From assembly GCA_028283825.1 (NCBI GenBank), contig JAPWJW010000003.1, positions 62,001 through 126,000 on the forward strand: 64,000 bases of DNA. Reading direction: 5' to 3'. The translations under genes and the position numbers were made by a program. Source of the DNA: Azospirillaceae bacterium. GTDB taxonomy: Bacteria; Pseudomonadota; Alphaproteobacteria; Azospirillales; Azospirillaceae. The notes under the pieces are model-generated. The model was not told the DNA's origin, made no database searches, and saw only the letters and a list, made by a program, of their open reading frames with translations. Below, piece after piece: positions 8,360-17,986 of the stretch; the first letter of the stretch is position 1; every line of letters starts with the position of its first letter.

Positions 8360-9232
8360 ATGATCGACATCCGCCAGCTGCGCTATTTCGTGGCCGTGGC
8401 CGAGACGCTGCACTTCAGCCGCGCCGCCGAGCGCCTGCACGTCACCCAGCCGCCGCTCAGCCGCCAGGTCGCCGCCCTGGAAAAGGAGTTGGGGGTGCAA
8501 CTGCTGGAACGGCATTCGCGCCGGGCCCGCCTGACCCATGCCGGGGAACGCTTCCTGGCCGATGCCAAGGCTGTGCTGGTCGCCTTCGACCAAGCCTGTC
8601 GCAACGCACAGCTGTCGCAACAGGGCGAACTGGGGGATCTGCGCATCGGCTTCATGATGCATGCCGCCTACAGCAGTGTGCCGGCGCTGACCCGGCGCTT
8701 CATGGCGGCGAAGCCCAACGTGCAACTGCATTTGCGCGAGGTCATCCCCGCCACGCTGCTGGACGATATCCTGGACGGCACGTTCGATGCCGGCATCACC
8801 TTCAACCCCGGCCCGGTGCGCGGCCTGGTGATGCGGGTCATCCATCGTGAGCCGATGTGCCTGGCCGTGCCGGCCGATCACCGGCTTGCCGGCGTTGCTC
8901 CCATCTCCGCGGAGATGCTGGTGGGTGAACCGCTGATCGCCGCACCAATGTCGGTCACGCCGACCTTGCGCCGCTCCATCGCCGACTACTTCGCGCGGGT
9001 CGGGGCCACGCCGGTGATCCGCCTGGAAACCCAGTTGCAACAGACCATCGTCAGCCTGGTGGCGGAGGGCATCGGCGTGGCGCTGGTGCCCCGCTCGCTG
9101 GAAAAGCTGGGCATGGGCGGCGTCCGCTTCCGCGATTTGGCCGATCCGCCGATGGTGGAACACATCCTGGCCTGGCGGGAGGACAATCTGAATCCCGCGC
9201 TGCCACACTTCCTGGCCGTCGCCGAGGCATAA
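8360..9232 (+). CDS. LysR-family transcriptional regulator
   Basis: A 290-residue regulator. The N-terminal winged helix-turn-helix is unmistakable (MIDIRQLRYFVAVAETLHFS followed by RAAERLHVTQPPLSRQ), and the rest is the periplasmic-binding-like effector domain. The ATG at 8360 gives the standard start; upstream in-frame codons would precede the promoter region. It is divergent from the AEC permease, the likely target. Confidence 0.92.
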   Translation: MIDIRQLRYFVAVAETLHFSRAAERLHVTQPPLSRQVAALEKELGVQLLERHSRRARLTHAGERFLADAKAVLVAFDQACRNAQLSQQGELGDLRIGFMMHAAYSSVPALTRRFMAAKPNVQLHLREVIPATLLDDILDGTFDAGITFNPGPVRGLVMRVIHREPMCLAVPADHRLAGVAPISAEMLVGEPLIAAPMSVTPTLRRSIADYFARVGATPVIRLETQLQQTIVSLVAEGIGVALVPRSLEKLGMGGVRFRDLADPPMVEHILAWREDNLNPALPHFLAVAEA

Positions 9233-9272
9233 AAACCCCCCGGCGGCGGTGTTCCGCCGGGGGGGTATCTTT
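9231..9272. terminator. Terminator between the LysR and GH3 genes
   Basis: An 11-bp stem CCCCCCGGCGG/CCGCCGGGGGG with a 7-base loop lies between the two convergent genes. A-rich bases precede it and ATCTTT follows, so it can serve both strands. Confidence 0.8.
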
Positions 9273-9280
9273 ATGCGGGC

Positions 9281-11615
9281 TTACTTGCCGCTGACGTCCA
9301 GCGCCTGGGCCGGCAGGGTCACGGTCACGGTCTGCACGATGTCGGTGGCGGAGGTCGCCAGCATCACCTTGTAGGTGCCGCCCGCGATCTTCCAGCCGTG
9401 GGTGGGCACGTCGTACGTCGCCAGCAGGCGCGGGTCGATGGTGACCGACACGTCCTGGCCGGCACCCGGCGCCAGATCCACCTTCTGGAAGGCGCCCAGG
9501 CGCTTGGGCGCTTCCCAGCCGTCGCCGGCGACGTAGACCTGGGCCACGTCCTGGCCCTGGACGGCGCCGGTGTTCTTCACCGTGAACGCGGCCTTGATGC
9601 CTTTGCCCGCCGGCTCGGCCGTCAGGCCGCCCAGGCTGAAGCTGGTGTAGGACAGGCCGTAGCCGAAGGGGAACAGGGGCGTGCTGTGATTCTTGTCGAA
9701 CCACTTGTAGCCGACGGCCGCCCCTTCGATCTTGTAGCTGGTGTAGGGGTGGCTGTCCTCGTCCGACTTGGGATCGCCGTCCATCACCGGGCGCGGGATC
9801 TGTTTCAGCGAGGCCGGGAAGGTCACCGGCAGGTGGCCGGAGGGGTTGACCTCACCGGTCAGCACGCGGGCGATGGCCTCACCGCCCGAGGTGCCGGCGT
9901 ACCAGGCCTCGACCACCGCACCCACCTTGGACAGCCAGGGCATGACCACCGGGCCGCCGGTCTCCAGCACCACCACGGTCTTCCTGTTGGCCTTGGCCAC
10001 CGTCTCGATCAGGGCGTCCTGGCCGTCAGGCAGGTTCAGGTCCAGCGCGTCCAGAGACTCGCCGGTCCACTGCTCACCGAAGACGATGACGATGTCGGCC
10101 TTCTTGGCGGCGGCCGCCGCGGCCTTCACATCCTTGCCGTCCAGATAGGTGAAGGTGGCGCCGCTGCGGGCCTGCAAGGCCTTCAAGGGGGAGGAGGGAT
10201 GGTACAGCTTCGGGCCGGGGAAGCCCTTGGGGTATTCGTCCGGCACCACCAGGCCGTTCACCGGCCCGCCGTGCGGATAAACCTGGGACGAGCCGCCGCC
10301 TGACAGCACGCCGGCGTCGGCATGGGCGCCGATGACCACAATGGACTTGGCCGTCTTGGCCAGCGGCAGCAGCCCGCCCTCGTTCTTCAGCAGGACGATG
10401 CCTTCCTCGGCGTCCTTCTGGGTGACGGCGGCGTGGGCGGCATAGTCGATCTTGTCGGCCTGGTCGCCGGCCACCGGATGGTCGAACAGCCCCACCGCGA
10501 ACATTGGCGCGCAGGATGCGGTGGGCCATGTCGGTGGCCCGCGCCTCGCTGACATGGCCGTTGTTCACGGCCTCACGCAGGGCACCGGCGAAATAGGGGG
10601 AACGGTCGAAGGCCCAGCCGGACTGCTGATCCAGGCCGGCGTTGGCGGCCTCACTGGTCGAATGGGTGCCGCCCCAATCCGACATGACATAGCCCTTGAA
10701 GCCGAAATCATGCTTCAGCACCTGGTTCAGCAGCCAGTCGTTCTCGCAGCTGAAGGCGCCGTTGACCCGGTTGTAGGAGCACATGACCGAACCCGGCTGC
10801 CCCACCTCATGCGCGATCTGGAAAGCCAGCAGGTCGGACTCGTGGCCGGCCTGCTCGTCCACCTGCACATCGATGGTGAAGCGGCTGGTCTCCTGGTCGT
10901 TGAAGGCATAGTGCTTCATCGTGCTGATGACGTGCTGGGACTGGATGCCCATCATCTCATGCCCGGTGATGATGCCGGCCAGCAGCGGATCCTCGCCGCT
11001 GTATTCGAAGTTGCGGCCGTTGCGCGGCTCGCGGATCAGGTCCATGCCGCCGGCCAGCTGCACGTTGAAGCCGGACATGAAGGCCTCATTGCCGATCATG
11101 GCGCCGCCGGCGTGGGCGACCTCCGGGCTCCAGGTGGCGGCGGTGGCCAGGCCCGAGGGCAGCGAGGTGCGCAGGCGCGGGGTGGGCGTGCGCTGGCTGG
11201 CGACACCGACGCCGGCGTCGGTCTGCCACTGGCCCGGGACGCCCAGGCGCGCGATGCCGGGGACGTAGCCGGCGGAATCCGGCAGGCCGTCCTTGGGGAA
11301 GGTGGAATTCTTGGTGAGGGTGGTCAGCCAGGGCGCGTTGGTGGAGAAATAGCCGAAGGTCAGCTGCAGCTTCTCCGCCAGCGTCATCTCCTTCAGTACC
11401 AGGTCGGCGCGGGCGTCGGGGCTCAGGCCCGTGTCCATCCACGGGCGGTCCTTGGGCACGTCGGTCCGGGCCGCCGCCGCCTGGGGCGCGTTGTTCGTGG
11501 TCTGCGCCAGGGCGGGCGCCAACGTGGCGACACTGACCAGGGCGGTGGTCGCGATCAATGCGGCAAGGGCCGGGCGGGTACGGACTTTGGGCACGAGTTT
11601 CTCTCCGTCGGACAT
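9281..11615 (-). pseudogene. Secreted glycoside hydrolase family 3 beta-glucosidase, frameshifted
   Basis: Two minus-strand frames together form one GH3 enzyme. The first half starts with a signal peptide (ALAALIATTALVSVATLAPALAQ minus its ends) and contains the catalytic domain with the nucleophile motif VMSDWGG. The second half holds the alpha/beta sandwich domain (GGGSSQVYPHGG) and the fibronectin-like end (VAQVYVAGDGWEAPKRL). The frame breaks at 10504-10505, where RILRAN should read RILRAMFAVGLFDHP; removing one A of an AA pair restores a 777-residue protein. The start is ATG 11615, with 11636 as alternative. With only one lesion it may be a sequencing error or a very recent mutation. It would release glucose or similar sugars from oligosaccharides outside the cytoplasm. 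Confidence 0.85.
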
Positions 11616-11751
11616 TATTTTTGGCGGTTCCCCCACCCTGGTAGCAGCGGGCGGGAGTGTCCGATATAGCCCAAGCGGCGGCGTTTGGCGCTTTTTTTGT
11701 TAGCGCTCACATGTTGGACACGGCGGCGGCGCGGCTACCCGGATGCCTAAA

Positions 11752-11858
11752 GGCCGGCGACCGCCGGCCCGGACCGGAAGGTCCGCGAGCCTAGCCGCCG
11801 GATGGCGGCGCCCGGCGCGTGAGGGAACAAAAAAGCCGGCGCCCGGCGTCTGAGGGCG
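11752..11858 (+). repeat. Dispersed hairpin element, copy A (shortened)
   Basis: Contains stem 1 GCCGGC-GACC-GCCGGC (11753-11768), a second hairpin CGGACC-GGAA-GGTCCG, the GGAT-loop stem GCCGCC-GGAT-GGCGGC (11794-11809) and the tail GCCCGGCGCGTGAGGG. The middle part found in the other copies is missing. A second tail copy, GCCCGGCGTCTGAGGGCG, follows at 11841-11858. It lies downstream of rnpB and upstream of the GH3 gene. Confidence 0.6.
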
Positions 11859-11865
11859 AAAAAAT

Positions 11866-12306
<441 letters not shown>

Positions 12307-12485
12307 GGCGAACCTAGGCGCATCGTCCTGCGGATGCAAGCGCCGATGGCGTAGTGTCGGGGCAATCCCATTCCCCGCCCGGATCCTGGACATCGGCACG
12401 GGCCCCAGCGGCCCCCTGACCGTTTGCACCCATGTTCCAGGTGCCGATGACGGCCGTGAAAAGAGTTAATTAAGGAAGGCGGCTT

Positions 12486-12518
12486 ATGAATGTCCGTTAT
12501 CGGGGCGGCGGGCTGTAG
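12486..12518 (+). CDS. Possible 10-codon leader ORF before the sensor kinase
   Basis: ATG at 12486 opens MNVRYRGGGL and stops at 12518, 17 bases before the kinase start. AAGGAAGG lies just upstream as a good Shine-Dalgarno sequence, better than anything directly before the kinase ATG. It may couple translation to the kinase or simply be the remnant of an alternative start. Weak evidence; no homology is known to me. Confidence 0.2.
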   Translation: MNVRYRGGGL

Positions 12519-12535
12519 GGCGCGCGCTTTCCGTC

Positions 12536-15500
12536 ATGCGATATTCTTTCGATCCAAGGCGCGCGACCATGGCCAGCGACAAGGCGGTTAAGCGGCAATT
12601 CCTGAGCCTGTTCCTGCCCACCATGGCGTTCGTGCTTGCGGCCGCGCTGCTGTTCGGCAACGCACGTGTCACGTCGGATCTGGATCGGCTTTGGGCACAG
12701 GAAGGCAACCGGGTCGACGTGGCCATGGCACGGCTGGACGACCAGTTCGCCGAACCGTGGCGTCACCTTCATTCCGTGGCGACGGAAGCGGCCACATTGG
12801 CGGCGTTGCGGGCCGATGCGGCGTCCATACCTCCCCGGGACATGGCGCAATCGTTGTGGACATTGGTCCGGCGCGATTCCCAGTACGCCGCAGCACTGTG
12901 GATAGACCAGGACGGGCATGAGGCGGTGCGTGTCGTGGCCGCTCCGGGTGATGGCGACCCCGTCGCGACCACCCCGCAAGCCCCCGGGCTCAAGGCGCCG
13001 AGGCCCAGCCTGGCGGCGGCGTTCCAAATGATGCCCGGCCAGGTCTATGTCTCCCCCCTGATCGCGGCAGAGCCGGACATCGACGGCCCTCATATGTGGA
13101 TGGCCATGCCGCTGGCCGATGCGGCGGGGGCGCGTCGGGGCGTCCTGGCGTTCGCCCTGAAGCAGGACGCCCTTTTCGCCGATCTGGTCCATACCCCGGG
13201 GTATACGGATGCCCTTTTGCTGCTGGACAGGGCGGGGCGCCCGCTGGGTGGCATGGAACCGATCCATCCGTTGCCGCCGGGTGATGGGCGGCAATCGGGT
13301 TTTGCCGCGCGCTTCCCCATGGTCTGGGGACGGATGGCCCAGTCGCCATTCGGCGGGTGGAGCGATGGCTCCGGCCTCTGGACCTGGCGGACGATAGATC
13401 CCGCCGTTGCCGGCCTGCCCCCCGGTGGTTCGGGCGAGCCGCATTGGATCGTGGCGTCATATCGGTCGCGAGCGCGGGTGATCGCCCTGTATGCCGGGGT
13501 CTGGGTGCCGACCGTCGCCGCCGGTGCCGGACTGTCGCTGATTCTGGGGCTGATGAGCTGGCATATCGCCAGCCGGTCCTATGCCCGCGCACAGGCGCTG
13601 GGACTGGTGGCCGCCGCCGAAACCCGCGCGGCGGAAAAAAGCCAGCGGGTGGCGGAACTGGAAGAGGCCCAGCGCGCCAGCGCCATCCTGGCCGCCATCG
13701 TCCGGTCTTCCGACGACGCCATCATCAGCAAGACCTCGTCGGGCGTCATCACCAGCTGGAACCCCGGCGCTGAAAGGCTGTTCGGCTATCGGGCGGATGA
13801 GATGATCGGCGGCCCCGTGACGGTGCTGTTCGCGCCGGCGCAGTTGGCTGAGGAGAACCTGATCCTGGCCCGGATCCGGCGCGGTGAGACGGTCGGTCAT
13901 TTCGACACCGTGCGGCGCCACAAGGACGGGCGCCTGATCGACGTGTCCATCACCGTGTCGCCCATCCTGGACGGTGAAGGACGTATCGTCGGCGCGTCCA
14001 AGATCGCCCGCGACATTTCCGACCGGAAGCGGGTGGCGGAAGAACTGGAACGCCACCGGCAGGACCTGGAGGAACTGGTGGAGGTCCGCACGGCGCAGAT
14101 CGTCGCCACCAACCGCAAGCTGGAGGTGGCGCTGGCGGAGGCCAACAAGGCCAACCAGGCGAAAAGCGTGTTCCTCGCCAACATGGGGCACGAACTCCGC
14201 ACGCCCATGAACGCTGTCATGGGTTTCATCGGGCTGGCGTTGGAACAGCAATTGCCGGCGGAGCCCCGGCGCCAATTGAGCGCCGCCCAGAAGGCGGCGA
14301 AAACGCTGCTGGGCATGATCAGCGGCATCCTGGATCTGTGCCGCCTGCAAACGGGGCTGACCTCGCTGGACCCGGTGGTGTTCGATCTTCGCGACCTGTT
14401 GGACGCGGCCCTCGCCCCCTTGAATGAGAAGGCCGGTGACAAGGGTTTGGCGCTGACGGTCCATTACGCCCCCGATGCCGGCCCCAGCCGCATCGGTGAT
14501 CCCGCGCGCGTCCGCCAACTGGTGGAGCATCTGGTCGGAAACGCCATCAAGTTCACCGACGCCGGTGCGGTGACCGTCTCCCTGCATCCCGCGGCGGAGG
14601 CCGGCATGGTGGAACTGTCCGTCACCGACACCGGCATCGGCATGACGGCGGAACAGATCGAGCGGCTGTTCGACCCGTTCTTCCAGGCCGACGACACCGC
14701 CACGCGGCGGCACGGCGGCATGGGCCTGGGCATTTCCATCAGCCGCGAGCTTGTCACCCTCATGGGGGGCGATATCCGCGTGGAAAGCCAACCCGGCAAG
14801 GGTAGCGCCTTCCATGTCCGTCTGTGGCTGCCGGCGGCGGTGGCCACGGTGCCCATGGCGGCGAAGGTGGTTCCGCTGCCGAATGATCGTGTCCCTGGAT
14901 CGGGATGGGCGGCCCATCGCGCCTTTTCCATCCTGGTGGCCGACGACAGGCCTGAGAGCCTCGAAATCATGCGCCACCGGCTGGAGAAGCGGGGGCACCG
15001 CGTGATGGCGGCCCGTGATGGTGAAGAGGCGGTGGCCCTGGCGCGCCGGCAGCCCTTCGACATCGCGCTCATGGACATCCAGATGCCACGGCTGTGCGGC
15101 CTGGGCGCCACCCGGCGGATCCGCGCCCTGGATGACGGTCGGAACTGCGCCATTCCCATCATCGCGCTCAGCGCCAACATGGAGGCGGAGGAAAAACGCG
15201 AATGCGCCCTGGCCGGCGCCTCCGCCTGGCTGTCGAAGCCGGTGGACTTCGATCAATTGGCCGCCCTGATGGAGCACCTGGTCCCAGGGGGGGATGGCGC
15301 CGGCACGGAATGCCTGGTGGACACCGTCCAGGCTCTTCCTGAAATTCGGCCGTTCCTGGTGGCGCTCCGCCAGGCGCTCGATACCGATGATCCTGACGTG
15401 ATCGAGCCGGCCCTGGCGCCCCTCGCGGCCATGGCCGGTGGTGGTTATGGCGTGGCCAAGCTGGGCCGCCTGGTGGCGGAGTTCGAATTCCACCAGGCCC

Positions 15501-15589
15501 GGGTCCTCACCGACCTGATGCTGGAGGACATGGGCGCTGGTCGGCAAGCGCCCACGGACATGGAACAGGGACGGCTGGCCCATGGATAA
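12536..15589 (+). CDS. Membrane hybrid histidine kinase (PAS-HisKA-HATPase-REC)
   Basis: 1017 residues. A first membrane helix lies at about 21-42, then a roughly 280-residue periplasmic sensor region of no family I recognise, then a second membrane helix at about 320-345. The cytoplasmic part has a PAS/PAC domain (IVRSSDDAIISKTSSGVI, about 383-500), a short coiled coil, HisKA with phospho-acceptor His about 552 in MGHELRTPMN, an HATPase with N-box VGNAIKF and G-boxes DTGIGM and GGMGLGIS, and a receiver with Asp about 847 in LMDIQMP. The last 90 residues might be an Hpt-like remnant; I see no clear Hpt histidine. It overlaps the HD-GYP gene by 8 bases, its likely output partner. An alternative start is ATG 12569. 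Confidence 0.9.
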   Translation: MRYSFDPRRATMASDKAVKRQFLSLFLPTMAFVLAAALLFGNARVTSDLDRLWAQEGNRVDVAMARLDDQFAEPWRHLHSVATEAATLAALRADAASIPPRDMAQSLWTLVRRDSQYAAALWIDQDGHEAVRVVAAPGDGDPVATTPQAPGLKAPRPSLAAAFQMMPGQVYVSPLIAAEPDIDGPHMWMAMPLADAAGARRGVLAFALKQDALFADLVHTPGYTDALLLLDRAGRPLGGMEPIHPLPPGDGRQSGFAARFPMVWGRMAQSPFGGWSDGSGLWTWRTIDPAVAGLPPGGSGEPHWIVASYRSRARVIALYAGVWVPTVAAGAGLSLILGLMSWHIASRSYARAQALGLVAAAETRAAEKSQRVAELEEAQRASAILAAIVRSSDDAIISKTSSGVITSWNPGAERLFGYRADEMIGGPVTVLFAPAQLAEENLILARIRRGETVGHFDTVRRHKDGRLIDVSITVSPILDGEGRIVGASKIARDISDRKRVAEELERHRQDLEELVEVRTAQIVATNRKLEVALAEANKANQAKSVFLANMGHELRTPMNAVMGFIGLALEQQLPAEPRRQLSAAQKAAKTLLGMISGILDLCRLQTGLTSLDPVVFDLRDLLDAALAPLNEKAGDKGLALTVHYAPDAGPSRIGDPARVRQLVEHLVGNAIKFTDAGAVTVSLHPAAEAGMVELSVTDTGIGMTAEQIERLFDPFFQADDTATRRHGGMGLGISISRELVTLMGGDIRVESQPGKGSAFHVRLWLPAAVATVPMAAKVVPLPNDRVPGSGWAAHRAFSILVADDRPESLEIMRHRLEKRGHRVMAARDGEEAVALARRQPFDIALMDIQMPRLCGLGATRRIRALDDGRNCAIPIIALSANMEAEEKRECALAGASAWLSKPVDFDQLAALMEHLVPGGDGAGTECLVDTVQALPEIRPFLVALRQALDTDDPDVIEPALAPLAAMAGGGYGVAKLGRLVAEFEFHQARVLTDLMLEDMGAGRQAPTDMEQGRLAHG

Positions 15590-16544
15590 GCTTTGGAAGA
15601 TCCTGGTCGTGGATGACGAAGCCGCGAACCTCCAGGTGTTGCGGGAGATTCTTGGCGCCGATTACGCGCTGGTTTTCGCGAAGACCGGCCCGCAGGCGCT
15701 TGAGGTGGCGGCAAGGCACCACCCGGATCTCATCCTGCTGGACATCATGATGCCGGACATGGACGGGTATGAGGTGTGCCGGCGGCTCAAGGCGGACGCG
15801 AACCTCCGGCACATCCCCGTGATCTTCGTGACCGCCCTGGGCGAACAGGCGGAGGAGGCCAAGGGCTTCGAGGCCGGCTGTGTCGACTATGTCACCAAGC
15901 CGGTGTCGGCGCCCTTGGTGAAGGCCAGGGTCCGGACCCATGTCGCCCTGGTGGACCAGGCGGCCATCCTGGACAGGTTGTCCGTGGCGGGGGAGTTCAA
16001 GGACCAGGACACGGGCGACCATGTGCGCCGCATCGGCCGGTATGCGGAACAACTGGCCCAGGCCCTGGGGTGGGCGCCGGACGCCTGCCGCGCCATCGGG
16101 CTGGCGGCCCCCATGCATGATATCGGCAAGATCGCCATCCCCGACCGCATCCTGCTGAAAGGCGGCCGGCTGGATGAGGAAGAGATGGCCATCATGCGCA
16201 CCCATGCGGCGCAAGGGGCCGCCATCATCGGCAATGGCGGATCGGCCCTGATGCGTATGGCCGCCCGCATCGCGCTGACGCATCACGAGAAATGGGACGG
16301 CAGCGGTTATCCGAGCGGATTGGCGGGAACCGAGATTCCCATGGAGGGCCGGATCGTCGCCCTGGTCGATGTCTACGACGCGCTGTTGTCCCCCCGCCCC
16401 TACAAAAGCGCCTGGCCGCGGGAAGAGGTGATCGATTACCTGCGGGAACAGGCCGGCCGGCACTTCGACCCCGACCTTGTGCGCCTGTTCCTGGAGACCG
16501 TCGTGGAAGACGAAGGGGCGGGAAGCTCGGCCCCATCCGCCTAA
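15582..16544 (+). CDS. Response regulator with HD-GYP cyclic-di-GMP phosphodiesterase domain
   Basis: 320 residues, RpfG-like. The receiver domain (1-120) has the acidic pair DD11-12, phospho-acceptor Asp54 in LLDIMMPDMDG and Lys107 in TKP. The HD-GYP domain follows with His147, the HD pair at 179-180 in MHDIGK and the signature HHEKWDGSGYP at 234-244, so it should be an active phosphodiesterase lowering cyclic di-GMP. The start overlaps the kinase stop, arguing for coupled synthesis and a cognate pair. Confidence 0.92.
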   Translation: MDKLWKILVVDDEAANLQVLREILGADYALVFAKTGPQALEVAARHHPDLILLDIMMPDMDGYEVCRRLKADANLRHIPVIFVTALGEQAEEAKGFEAGCVDYVTKPVSAPLVKARVRTHVALVDQAAILDRLSVAGEFKDQDTGDHVRRIGRYAEQLAQALGWAPDACRAIGLAAPMHDIGKIAIPDRILLKGGRLDEEEMAIMRTHAAQGAAIIGNGGSALMRMAARIALTHHEKWDGSGYPSGLAGTEIPMEGRIVALVDVYDALLSPRPYKSAWPREEVIDYLREQAGRHFDPDLVRLFLETVVEDEGAGSSAPSA

Positions 16545-16557
16545 GCACCCCGCCTGT

Positions 16558-17253
16558 TCAACGCCCCGATTGAGCCAGCAGGCTATGCAGCCGCCGCACC
16601 GTTTCGCCATCCACCGCCTGGCCCAGGGCTTCCGGGTACCAATGGCGCTGGAAGGCGGTCAGGGCCTGGGGCCCTGTCACCGCCGTCAGGTCATAGCCCA
16701 GGCGGGCCAGCAGGGCATCAATGTCCTGGGTGACGCCGTCCCAGGCCGATCCGGGATGGGACGGATCCGGCCACAGCCCGACACCGGCGGCGGCCAGGCC
16801 CGGCCAGTCGAACAACTCGCCCGGGTCCTGCTTGCGGTCGGGCGCCATGTCGGAATGGGCGATGACGTTGCCGGGCGGGATGGCGTGCCGCGCCAGGATG
16901 CCCAGGGACAGCGCCGTCACCGCCCGCATCTGCATCATGGGGAAGGGGCGATAGCCGAACTCGTGTCCGGGATTGACGACCTCAATGCCGATGGAGCGGC
17001 TGTTGACATCGCCGGCCGGCCCCCAGGCGCCACGGCCGGCATGCCAGGCCCGTCTATCCTCATCCACCAGCTGCCAGACGCCGCCATCCTCCTCCACCAG
17101 GTAATGGGCGCTGACCTGCGCCTCCGGATCGCACAGCCGATCCAGCGCCGCCTCGGCCGATGCCATGCCGGTGTAGTGCAGCACCAGGATATCGACGGCG
17201 GTACCCTCGGGTCGGGAGCCATGGTTGGGGGAGGGGCGGTGGCGGATGGTCAT
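16558..17253 (-). CDS. N-acetylmuramoyl-L-alanine amidase (AmpD/AmiD type)
   Basis: Amidase_2 zinc enzyme that cuts the bond between MurNAc and L-Ala in peptidoglycan or its fragments. Zinc ligands appear as His26 in LVLHYTG, His133 in AHSDMAPDRKQDPGE and Asp143; Lys141 matches the family active site. At 231 residues it carries about 60 C-terminal residues beyond the catalytic domain, perhaps a degenerate peptidoglycan-binding region. No signal peptide is visible, which favours a cytoplasmic recycling role. It starts nine bases after the HigA gene ends, but a shared function is doubtful. Confidence 0.9.
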   Translation of the reverse strand: MTIRHRPSPNHGSRPEGTAVDILVLHYTGMASAEAALDRLCDPEAQVSAHYLVEEDGGVWQLVDEDRRAWHAGRGAWGPAGDVNSRSIGIEVVNPGHEFGYRPFPMMQMRAVTALSLGILARHAIPPGNVIAHSDMAPDRKQDPGELFDWPGLAAAGVGLWPDPSHPGSAWDGVTQDIDALLARLGYDLTAVTGPQALTAFQRHWYPEALGQAVDGETVRRLHSLLAQSGR

Positions 17254-17262
17254 GGGCGGGGA

Positions 17263-17571
17263 TCACGACGGGGTGATGTCATCGATCAGTTCGATCTTCA
17301 GGGTCTTGCCCACGGCACGGGCGGCGCGGGCCAACGTGTCCAGGGAAATAGCAACATTATCGGGATCCAGCACCCTATCCAGTTGGGTGCGGCTGGTGCG
17401 CATGGTTTCCGCCATGGCGCTCTTGCTGAGGTCGGCTTGCCGGCGAGCATCCTCCAACTGCCAGGCGACTACACGTTTGATGGCCTCGGCGTAAGTCTCA
17501 TCCCGCGTGCCTTCCGCGATTAGGAGGGACTCAAAGCTGCTGCCCAAATGGTCATGGTCGCGGGTCGTCAT
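17263..17571 (-). CDS. higA: HigA-type antitoxin, XRE helix-turn-helix
   Basis: 102 residues. The C-terminal half is an XRE-like helix-turn-helix (ADLSKSAMAETMRTSRTQLD) followed by DTLARAARAVGKTLKIEL. It follows the RelE-like toxin by 7 bases, the toxin-first order typical of higBA. The ATG at 17571 is chosen because the upstream in-frame sequence overlaps the toxin. It should neutralise the toxin and repress the pair. Confidence 0.8.
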   Translation of the reverse strand: MTTRDHDHLGSSFESLLIAEGTRDETYAEAIKRVVAWQLEDARRQADLSKSAMAETMRTSRTQLDRVLDPDNVAISLDTLARAARAVGKTLKIELIDDITPS

Positions 17572-17578
17572 GGGTACG

Positions 17579-17932
17579 TCACCGTTTCTCGGGGGCACTC
17601 GACAAATACTCCGCCCAACGTTTGCGGGCCGTTCGGATGTGGTGGTCCTGCTTGCCTTTGCCGTCATGGGCGTGAAGCAGGACGGCCAGACCATCATCCA
17701 CGCCGAAATAGACGCGGGCCTCCACCTTGCCCTTGGCGATGGTTGATCGGACTTCCCAAAGTCCATCCCCCAGGGCGCGGCAGATCGGCATGCCCACCGG
17801 CCAGCCGAATTCAACCGTCGCGATGTCCTTGCCCACGATGGTCCGATCTGGGGCAGGCAAGGCCAACAACCATTCACGCACCGGCTCCGCGCCACTATCG
17901 GACCGGAAGAAGTGGGCGCGCAGTCGTTTCAT
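17579..17932 (-). CDS. higB: RelE/ParE-superfamily toxin (HigB, Gp49-like)
   Basis: 117 residues of the phage Gp49-like family: FFRSDSGAEPVREWLLAL, GLWEVRSTIAKGKVEARVYF and the C-terminal HDGKGKQD are characteristic. Members are ribosome-dependent mRNA endonucleases; the basic C-terminal residues needed for this are present. It is transcribed first, then the antitoxin. The pair sits alone between an amidase and an ABC-F gene without mobile-element marks. Confidence 0.8.
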   Translation of the reverse strand: MKRLRAHFFRSDSGAEPVREWLLALPAPDRTIVGKDIATVEFGWPVGMPICRALGDGLWEVRSTIAKGKVEARVYFGVDDGLAVLLHAHDGKGKQDHHIRTARKRWAEYLSSAPEKR

Positions 17933-17986
17933 TGGTCGGACTGTACCTTATGTGGTGCGACCTGAAAAGCTTTCCAGCCTTTCCCT

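Noticed and set aside
13457..15583. A 708-codon open frame antisense to the hybrid kinase
   Set aside because: It mirrors the sense gene codon pattern, has no recognisable domain and is rich in His/Gln/Arg/Gly, typical of antisense frames in GC-rich DNA.
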